This document shows positions 58,032 to 64,000 of a stretch of DNA of 64,000 bases, one piece after another. The stretch comes from an uncultured Isosphaeraceae bacterium (GTDB lineage: Bacteria; Planctomycetota; Planctomycetia; Isosphaerales; Isosphaeraceae). The stretch lies in NCBI GenBank assembly GCA_945957605.1, contig CAMFLR010000001.1:1054001-1118000 (forward strand), in the 5' to 3' direction. A program made the translations under genes and the position numbers. The first letter of the stretch is position 1. Each line of letters starts with the position of its first letter. The notes below the pieces were generated by a model. That model did not search any database. It saw only the letters and a list, made by a program, of their open reading frames with translations, and was not told where the DNA came from.

Positions 58032-59240
58032 ATGGCAGCGCGACGTCGGACAACTTGGGTAACCAGCGGCCTGATGGGCCTCGCGACGACCGCGGGCCTG
58101 GTCTTTAGCGGCGGGTGCGGCGGATCGGCCAAACCGGGAGACGCGGCAGTTACGCCTGCGAATTCCACCGCAGGCGCGACTCAGACAGACACATCACTCC
58201 CCGCGATGGCGGAGAAATTACGTCAAAGCGACATCGCGACGCTTTCGGCACTCGCGAAAATTCTCGAACCCAGCACGGCCCCGGCTCCGCACGCTCTGAG
58301 CGAAGCCGAGGCCGCAGAATGGCTGCTCGTAGTCAAAGGACTGCGCGGCGGCTATCTCAACTTCACTCCCCAGGGCCGCGCTCTGGCCGTTGATGCGGCC
58401 GAGCATGTGCTTCGCAAGTTCGCGATCGAACCGGCGCCCCCGGCGTGGATCGAGACCCTCACGCCGTTCCGCGACATCGTCTGCACCGGCCTGGCCGATC
58501 GCGACGTGGATGTTCGTGCGTCGGCTCTCGCGTCGGTCGGCCGTATTTGGGGCTGGTATCCCGGCCGCAGCATGCTTCCAGTCGAAGAAGAACAGCTTGG
58601 CGAATGGAAGAACGCCTTCCAGACGCAGGTTGCGCTCCGCCTGGCCGACCCGATGCCGAAGTGCCGCGCCGCCGCGATTGCCTGCCTCGGCCTCGTGCCG
58701 ATCGACCGCCTCGCCGAGCCGGCGATCAAGTATGTCGACGACCCGTCGAGCGGCTATGTGCGTAATCAGGTGCTCGTCTCATTCGCCAACCGGCCCAGCC
58801 TGTTGACGGAAGAGATGATCCTCAAGCGCCTGCACGACACCGAACCCGGCTTGCCGCAGGTCGCCGAAATCGTCCTCAAAACTCGCGGGCTCACGCAGGA
58901 CCAGATCGTTCTGGGCAAGCTGATCACCAGCCCGAAGCCCGAGCTTCGTGCATCGGTGATTCCGCTCCTCAAGGAGCACCCGGATCTCGACCCCGTTGTC
59001 TGGCTGCTCAAGCTTTCGCAGGACACCGACGAGCTCGTGCGGACGAAGTCGGTCGAAGCGATGACCGGCCGCAACGTCCCCGAAGTTCTCGCGCGGCTTC
59101 GCGAAATGGCCGCGAAGGATAGCTCGGCCACCGTCCGCGCCGCGGCCGGCAAGCTCGTCGCGACTCTGGCAACCGCCGGTTCGACGGCCGCATTGCCGCC
59201 CCTGCCCGGCTCGCCAAGCCTCACGCCCAAGGCCAACTGA
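58032..59240 (+). CDS. HEAT-repeat lipoprotein
   Basis: A 402-residue lipoprotein: signal peptide ending in FSGGC with lipid-bearing Cys29, then a polar linker and a helical-repeat body (e.g. LADRDVDVRASALASVGRIWG, LADPMPKCRAAAIACLGLV, RTKSVEAMTGRNVPEVLARL) resembling HEAT/Armadillo-type repeats. Such folds bind partner proteins. Translation starts at an ATG at 58032 with GGAGG upstream; an open region extends further but is not signal-like. It is a single-gene unit converging on an NTF2-like gene. Function unknown. Confidence 0.8.
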   Translation: MAARRRTTWVTSGLMGLATTAGLVFSGGCGGSAKPGDAAVTPANSTAGATQTDTSLPAMAEKLRQSDIATLSALAKILEPSTAPAPHALSEAEAAEWLLVVKGLRGGYLNFTPQGRALAVDAAEHVLRKFAIEPAPPAWIETLTPFRDIVCTGLADRDVDVRASALASVGRIWGWYPGRSMLPVEEEQLGEWKNAFQTQVALRLADPMPKCRAAAIACLGLVPIDRLAEPAIKYVDDPSSGYVRNQVLVSFANRPSLLTEEMILKRLHDTEPGLPQVAEIVLKTRGLTQDQIVLGKLITSPKPELRASVIPLLKEHPDLDPVVWLLKLSQDTDELVRTKSVEAMTGRNVPEVLARLREMAAKDSSATVRAAAGKLVATLATAGSTAALPPLPGSPSLTPKAN

Positions 59241-59270
59241 GGCCAGCGTCACGATTCGTTAGAACAAACC

Positions 59271-59314
59271 AACGAGGATTGGACCGTTGCATTCGCAGCA
59301 GCCTGATCCTCGTT
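59271..59314. terminator. Possible bidirectional terminator stem
   Basis: AACGAGGAT (59271-59279) and ATCCTCGTT (59306-59314) form a 9-bp perfect stem with a 26-nt loop between the HEAT lipoprotein and the convergent NTF2-like gene. No strong U-tract. Weak evidence. Confidence 0.35.
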
Positions 59315-59339
59315 TCATTTACGTCTTCAATGAACTCGC

Positions 59340-59798
59340 TTACTTCGATTCAAGGAAAAGCTGCATGCTGGTGATGAGCCACTTGCCATCTTGCTTGAAA
59401 CGCACCTGAGTGAAGCCGACTTTCACATCGACGCCGAGATCAGGATCGAACTCACCGGTGATGATCAGGAAATCGCCGTGCAGCCGTGCGTGCTCAACAG
59501 TGTTCTTGGAATTGATCGTGTCGCGATCCTTCCAGAGCTTCTCGTAGCCCTTTTCGATCTCTGCGCGGCCGATGGTCGTTTCGAGCTTGAGCGATCCGTT
59601 GTCTTTGTCCTTGCTGTACATCGTGATCACGCCGTCTTCGACGTAGGTCTCGGCCAGCCCTTTGGCATCCTTCTTGTTGAAGAGCGCGGCACCGTCGGTC
59701 GTCAGCTTGACCGCGATCTTGGTCGCCTCGTCGTTCTTGTTGTCAAAATTGGCGTGCGGCAGAAGCAGCGAAAAAACGACCGCGGCAAGAGCAGTCAT
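59340..59798 (-). CDS. NTF2-like (SgcJ/DUF4440-type) secreted protein
   Basis: A 152-residue exported protein with a short signal (MTALAAVVFSLLLPHA). The body has the SnoaL/DUF4440 NTF2-like pattern: a helical start (AVKLTTDGAALFNKKDAKGLAETYVEDGVITMYS), a polar loop, and a beta-rich end (VEHARLHGDFLIITGEFDPD, VGFTQVRFKQDGKWLITSMQLFLE). Such folds bind small ligands or catalyse simple reactions; nothing specific can be said here. The ATG at 59798 has AGGA about 9 nt upstream. It is convergent with the HEAT lipoprotein gene. Confidence 0.8.
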   Translation of the reverse strand: MTALAAVVFSLLLPHANFDNKNDEATKIAVKLTTDGAALFNKKDAKGLAETYVEDGVITMYSKDKDNGSLKLETTIGRAEIEKGYEKLWKDRDTINSKNTVEHARLHGDFLIITGEFDPDLGVDVKVGFTQVRFKQDGKWLITSMQLFLESK

Positions 59799-60096
59799 GG
59801 AATGCGTCCTTTTCCTCGAGAGGTGAGAGTCGTCGCAACCCTCGCACTTTGGCGCGCTCAAGGTTACGAATCAAGCCCCACGCACAGGCGAACACCATCG
59901 TTCCGTCTTGCAACGGCGTCTTGACGTACCGTCACAGGCGGCTGATGATCGTAGTAGATTTCGATGTGAGACGTTCCCTGCGTTCAGCTCCCCCCCGCGC
60001 TGTCCCAAAAAAGTTCGATACTTCTCCCGCCTTACCCCACTCTCTTCTTCTATGGTTGAGAGTGCCCTCTCGGAAATTCGTGTTGGAGAACGCGCG

Positions 60097-60987
60097 ATGA
60101 GTAAAGCGACGCTGCTGATCGCCTCGTCGATTGGCTCCCTTTTCGTGTTTCTCACCATCAGCGACCTGCGAGCGGACGACAAGCGCCCCGTCGTTCCCAC
60201 AGCAGAAACCAAATCCCCCACGTCCACTCAGCCCAAGACTGATGCGCCGAAGGCCGACGCCCTCAAAGAAGACGCGCCCAAAGCCGACGACGCTGTAACC
60301 GGTCCTGAAAAGGCTCTCGTCGACAAAGGCTTGAAGCGAGACGACCGCAAGTTCCTGCTCGACGAGGCGGCATCCGTCGATAAATACAAGCAGTGCAAGA
60401 ACTTGCTGGAAGATTATCAAAAGGCGATGGTCCGCCTCAACACGATGGCGCAGTACGACGAAGGCTTGCAGAGCATGCAAATGGACCAGCAAGCGCTTCA
60501 GGAGCAGGTGAACATGCTCAACGCGCAGATCAACGGCAGCAACCGGGCTGGCATCGGCCGGATGCGGACGTTGATCAACGCTCAGTTGGCGCCGCTTCGG
60601 GCTCAGCAAGCACAGGCGCAGCAACAACTTAATCAGATGAACGCCCAGATCAAGGCGGCAGGCGCTCAGGCCCCGAAAACGCTCGACCGGCAGGTGATCC
60701 CCGCCGAGGTTGAAAAGACGCGCAACGCCTATGTCGCGGGAGTTCGCGAACTCGAAACAATGATCACGCCGTTGCTCGCCAAGTACCACGAGTTGCATCT
60801 CGACAAGTCGGTGCTTCAAGCTCTTGCCGACATGAAGCGCAGGAACTCGTTGAACTACAAGCTCGGCCCGTCGGACGATTTGAACGCCGCGGCGGCGATG
60901 GTGAAAGACGTCAAGCGCAACGCGCCGTCCACCAAAGCGACGACCAAGGGCGCCACCAAGAAGAAAGCCAAGACCAAGGGGTCTTAA
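60097..60987 (+). CDS. Secreted coiled-coil protein, Lys/Ala-rich
   Basis: A 296-residue exported protein. After a signal peptide (KATLLIASSIGSLFVFLTIS) comes a low-complexity Lys/Asp/Ala/Pro linker, then helical stretches rich in Gln and Met (SMQMDQQALQEQVNMLNAQI, QAQQQLNQMNAQI) that look like coiled coil. The end is strongly basic (KATTKGATKKKAKTKGS). No known domain is recognised; a structural envelope role is inference. GGAGA precedes the ATG at 60097. A hairpin terminator follows, shared with the convergent MFS gene. Confidence 0.72.
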   Translation: MSKATLLIASSIGSLFVFLTISDLRADDKRPVVPTAETKSPTSTQPKTDAPKADALKEDAPKADDAVTGPEKALVDKGLKRDDRKFLLDEAASVDKYKQCKNLLEDYQKAMVRLNTMAQYDEGLQSMQMDQQALQEQVNMLNAQINGSNRAGIGRMRTLINAQLAPLRAQQAQAQQQLNQMNAQIKAAGAQAPKTLDRQVIPAEVEKTRNAYVAGVRELETMITPLLAKYHELHLDKSVLQALADMKRRNSLNYKLGPSDDLNAAAAMVKDVKRNAPSTKATTKGATKKKAKTKGS

Positions 60988-61013
60988 GGCGTTGCAAGGC
61001 TAGACGTGAACGA

Positions 61014-61054
61014 GAACGGGCCGGCTCTCCCAATATGGAGAAGCCGGCCCGTTC
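61014..61054. terminator. Bidirectional hairpin terminator
   Basis: Arms at 61014-61030 (GAACGGGCCGGCTCTCC) and 61037-61054 pair with one bulge, leaving a 6-nt loop, between the coiled-coil gene and the convergent MFS gene. Strongly GC-rich stem; no long U-tract. Confidence 0.7.
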
Positions 61055-61075
61055 ACTTACTTGTTTCGAGCGGGT

Positions 61076-62497
61076 TTAGTGGAAGGCGACCGGCAATTCA
61101 GTTTCACCGCTGCTCGCTTCACGGGCCTTACGCTCGTCTTCCGGCAGATATCGGGCACCGACGAGGTAGAAGAAAGCCCCAAGCGCGAGCATCGGCACAA
61201 CCGAAAGCATGCCGACGGTCAGGTTGGTCACTTCCATCTTGTCGGTGGTCGGAGATGCTCCGATCGAGTCGAAGAATTTGCCGATGGGCGATTCGATGAT
61301 CTGGGCACTGCCAAACAGCTTGGAAATCTCGCCAATCAACCAGGGCGAGCTGATATCGCCGAAGAGGTGGACGAGGAAGATACAGATGGCGTACCCTGCC
61401 GCGCGACGATTTGCCGGAACAACGTTCGCCGTGATCGTGTTGCTCGGTGCCAGAACCGACGCCATCATCACCGACGCTACGAACAAATAAACGAGCGAGG
61501 GATTCTTCACTGGTTCGAGCAATGCGAACGTCGCGAACGGCGCAGCGATCGCCACGGCCAGAAACGGCCAAATGAAGTACGCTCGCCTCGTGACCTTGCG
61601 GATCAGGTCGGGCACGAACATCCCGAGAATGATCCCCACCGCCCCCGCGGCAGCAGTGAGCACACCAATGTCACGACCAACGACGTTGAGATCCATTCCC
61701 CGCACGCGATTGTAAAACGTCGCTCCCCAAACCGCGTAAGCGCCGATCGCAAATGTGACAGCCGCTTGCCCCGCGGTATTGAAAAGGAAACTCGGCGTCT
61801 TGAAGATCTCGAAATAATCGCGCATCGTCGGCTTCTGACCACCTGCCTTCGATGCGTCCGACCCTTCCGAAGCGCCACGGCCCGGGTCGTGCATCAATAG
61901 ACCCGCGAACGCCGCGATCAAGCCCGGGATACCAACAACCCAGAAGGCATGTCGCCAAGCGCCAGTATGGGCGAAATGCCCGCCGATCAGGTATCCAATC
62001 GCACCGCCCACAGGGAGAGCAAAGTAATAGAGCCCCATCACTCGTCCGCGCGACTTTACCTTGAAAAGGTCGGCAAGCAACGCAGGCGCGATGCTTCCAT
62101 AGCTCGCCTCGCCTATACCGAGCAAAGCACGCCAAAAGAACATATCATAATAACCGCGTGCGAATGCCGTGCCGACGGTGGCGATACTCCAGAGGCCGAC
62201 GCCGAATGCCAGGAGACGCTTTCGGTTATAGCGATCGCCGACGTAGCCGACGAACGGCGAGACGATCGTATAAACGATCATGAACGAAACGCTGAGCTGA
62301 CCAAACTGGGGATCCGAGAAGTGGAGTTCTTCGCAGATTTCTGGCCCTGCCGAGAAAAACACATAGCGGTCGACATAGTTCAGCAAGTTCATGCTGAACA
62401 GGACCGCTAGAGCGAATATCGGGCTGGCAAATATCGACGGCCGTGCCGAAGGGGGAGCGACCCCGCCGGCTGCGGAGTGTGACGTGGATGACGACAT
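61076..62497 (-). CDS. MFS transporter (spinster-like)
   Basis: A 473-residue major facilitator with about 12 helices and a central polar loop (GRGASEGSDASKAGGQKPTM). The motif A region reads GYVGDRYNRKRLLAFG after helix 2; LLNYVDRY in the first helix and ASYGSIAPALLADLF are typical of the spinster-like subgroup. It exchanges or exports small molecules, possibly lipids or anions, across the inner membrane. The ATG at 62497 is chosen over one 20 codons upstream since the polar N-terminus is then short; GAAGG lies about 10 nt upstream. No co-transcribed partner is clear. Confidence 0.88.
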   Translation of the reverse strand: MSSSTSHSAAGGVAPPSARPSIFASPIFALAVLFSMNLLNYVDRYVFFSAGPEICEELHFSDPQFGQLSVSFMIVYTIVSPFVGYVGDRYNRKRLLAFGVGLWSIATVGTAFARGYYDMFFWRALLGIGEASYGSIAPALLADLFKVKSRGRVMGLYYFALPVGGAIGYLIGGHFAHTGAWRHAFWVVGIPGLIAAFAGLLMHDPGRGASEGSDASKAGGQKPTMRDYFEIFKTPSFLFNTAGQAAVTFAIGAYAVWGATFYNRVRGMDLNVVGRDIGVLTAAAGAVGIILGMFVPDLIRKVTRRAYFIWPFLAVAIAAPFATFALLEPVKNPSLVYLFVASVMMASVLAPSNTITANVVPANRRAAGYAICIFLVHLFGDISSPWLIGEISKLFGSAQIIESPIGKFFDSIGASPTTDKMEVTNLTVGMLSVVPMLALGAFFYLVGARYLPEDERKAREASSGETELPVAFH

Positions 62498-62670
62498 GCG
62501 TCGATTGGCCTTCGCGGACAATGAATGCGGAAAACGATTCTTTGTTATACCCCGCAAACCGCCGCGACGCGACCCCCGTCCCCGAATCCAGCCGCCACAA
62601 ATGTACAGAAAGCCAGAGCCTTGCCGGCACTGGCTTTCGGAAAGTCATCAGTTTGTAATGCGGTTGCGTT

Positions 62671-63852
62671 TTATCGCGGGTCGCGCCGGGCCGACTTTTT
62701 GACGGGCGCTTCGTCGTCCAGTTCCACATCCACGAATACGAGCAACTCGGTGCCCGTCGGAACGGTCCCGGGAATCTTCATGTTGAAGAGTCCGCCCTTC
62801 GACTGGAGAATCCCCGGCTGAATGCCGCCGGAGATCAGCAGCGTTTGACCGATCGGCCAGCCCTTGACGGTCTGATTGAGGCGAGTCTCGGAGACCTCGG
62901 GAACGTCGAGTCTCACTTCGCCCGGCCCTACCTCGCGCGGGGCGAGCACCTTGGTTTGGTGATAGTTCCGCACGGTGTTCGTCGTCAATTCGATGGCGGC
63001 ATCGAGCGTATCGCCGTCGTACGAAAGCAACGGACTGATGCGCAGGGTAACACCTTCTTCGAGTTGCTCGGTCTTTGGCTGGAACCCCTGGCCCACCGCG
63101 CTATCGCGCTGAATGCCGCCGGTAAACGGACGGGGCGCCGACGTCTTCACCAGCAAGGTCTGACCATTGACCATGCGGTGTGCCTGGTTGGCGATGTTCT
63201 GAAAGCCCTGCCAGACTTGCATCTGGGTCAGAACCATTGCAGAGTCATCGGTTTTGAGGCTCCAGATCTGCTGGCCCTGCGGGCCTGAGCCGATCGGATT
63301 GAGCCGCTTGTAAACCGCATAGCGCCAGCGAGTATCGGCCGCAGCCACGAATCGAACATGAATCTTCAGATAGTTCGATTGCGCGTCGGTGAATCGCTCG
63401 ACGACTTCGGCAACCTGATCCAGCACCTTGGCGTTGTGGTAGGCCCGGATCTTGCTTCGGCTGGCAGAAAGGACGGCGATCTTGTCGCCGTGCCAGGGGG
63501 CCGTCGTGGTGCGGCGGAAGATCCAGTCGACAATACTGTTTTGCGGGTTCGGATCGTCGTGCGTGAGACTTGTATACTTCGAGATATCAAAGGTTTGCCA
63601 CTTTTGTCCTGCCTCGGTCGGCAGGTTGGGCGGAACCTCATCGCGACTTGGCGCGTTTTCCGTCGGTTCGTCGAGCGATTCCTCATCGTCGTTGCGCGCA
63701 GTGCGCGGAACGTCTTCGGCGTTTCGACGTGAGCGCGACGATGAATTTGGAACCGCTTTACCACTGCGGCGCGACGGCTCTTGGGCAAGCAGCCGAAACG
63801 GCGCGAGACCTCCTAGCAGCGTCGAGATAAGCAAAAGCGAGCGTCGATTCAT
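62671..63852 (-). CDS. Secreted secretin-like domain protein
   Basis: A 393-residue exported protein (signal MNRRSLLLISTLLGGLAPFRLLA). A Ser/Arg-rich acidic linker (about 25-80) is followed by a mixed domain (SRSKIRAYHNAKVLDQVAEVVERFTDAQSN) that resembles secretin/short N-domains, and the C-terminus (EEGVTLRISPLLSYDGDTLDAAIELTTN, QTVKGWPIGQTLLISGGIQPG) looks like a secretin beta-domain by eye. Real secretins are longer and belong to secretion operons; no such genes are nearby, so this may be a lone or truncated homolog. GGGAGG lies 8 nt before the ATG. Confidence 0.6.
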   Translation of the reverse strand: MNRRSLLLISTLLGGLAPFRLLAQEPSRRSGKAVPNSSSRSRRNAEDVPRTARNDDEESLDEPTENAPSRDEVPPNLPTEAGQKWQTFDISKYTSLTHDDPNPQNSIVDWIFRRTTTAPWHGDKIAVLSASRSKIRAYHNAKVLDQVAEVVERFTDAQSNYLKIHVRFVAAADTRWRYAVYKRLNPIGSGPQGQQIWSLKTDDSAMVLTQMQVWQGFQNIANQAHRMVNGQTLLVKTSAPRPFTGGIQRDSAVGQGFQPKTEQLEEGVTLRISPLLSYDGDTLDAAIELTTNTVRNYHQTKVLAPREVGPGEVRLDVPEVSETRLNQTVKGWPIGQTLLISGGIQPGILQSKGGLFNMKIPGTVPTGTELLVFVDVELDDEAPVKKSARRDPR

Positions 63853-63969
63853 GCCAGTGGCCTCCCTGCCGGTCTGGCGTCGTGTCGATCAAGAATGGAG
63901 CAACTCTGGCGCGAGGGCGGCCGGTGCGTACGTGGATCATCCGTGATACACACCGACCGAGGCGCGAGT

Positions 63970-63998
63970 TTTCTATCAGGACTCGAAAAAAGACTCAA
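63970..63998 (-). promoter_or_regulatory. Candidate promoter of the secretin-like gene
   Basis: On the minus strand TTGAGT (63993-63998) and TAGAAA (63970-63975) are 17 bp apart, about 120 bp upstream of the ATG at 63852. Moderate match to consensus. Confidence 0.35.
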
Positions 63999-64000
63999 GC

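Overview
The window is a chromosomal segment of a planctomycete. The markers are a DUF1501 gene behind a DUF1549/DUF1553 gene, a DUF1559 protein with a prepilin-type N-terminus, a PEP-CTERM protein, an ECF sigma factor paired with a transmembrane Ser/Thr kinase, and many secreted c-heme and low-complexity Gly/Tyr-rich proteins. GC content looks to be about 60 %. Coding density is high, with 47 supported protein genes. I see no tRNA, rRNA, CRISPR array, insertion sequence or prophage. Starts were re-chosen from Shine-Dalgarno spacing, signal peptides and family length, so many are internal to the longest possible frame, and several are GTG or TTG.

Region by region. 1-5.1 kb: purH behind a strong intrinsic terminator or attenuator, a small membrane protein, and a very Gly/Tyr/His-rich secreted protein with WxxGxW repeats. 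5.3-8.2 kb: an ECF sigma factor and a transmembrane Ser/Thr kinase 6 bp apart. 8.6-16.9 kb: a small conserved hypothetical, trpB-trpA, a beta-CASP metallo-hydrolase, an Ldh2-like protein that seems to have lost its catalytic histidines, a membrane protein, an aldo/keto reductase and a YflT-like stress protein. 16.9-24.9 kb: a two-gene lipoprotein pair (parallel beta-helix plus di-heme cytochrome), a lone ABC-2 permease, a DUF1559 protein with a small lipoprotein, a TPR protein and a TfoX-like protein. 24.9-34.2 kb: secreted or periplasmic enzymes (Moco oxidoreductase, PEP-CTERM protein, acetylxylan-esterase-like, ceramidase-like, DUF1501, DUF1549/1553).

34.3-43.4 kb: a second Gly/Tyr-rich secreted protein with TPRs; a cassette of RoxA-like di-heme cytochrome, polytopic membrane protein and membrane-anchored P-loop ATPase; then a c-heme/terpene-cyclase-toroid protein, a DUF442 phosphatase-like protein and a glycosyltransferase. 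43.6-48.8 kb: TetR regulator, RND adaptor and RND pump, with a recognisable operator overlapping the promoter. 48.9-56.8 kb: PP2C phosphatase, M16 peptidase and a giant AsmA-like protein. 56.8-64 kb: secreted hypotheticals, a HEAT-repeat lipoprotein, an NTF2-like protein, a coiled-coil protein, an MFS transporter and a secretin-like protein.

The most interesting items are a compact three-stem RNA fold just upstream of the M16 peptidase, the RoxA-like cytochrome/membrane/ATPase cassette, the heme-toroid fusion, the beta-helix/di-heme lipoprotein pair, and the degenerate Ldh2 homolog. Functions come from motif recognition by eye; no database search was run.
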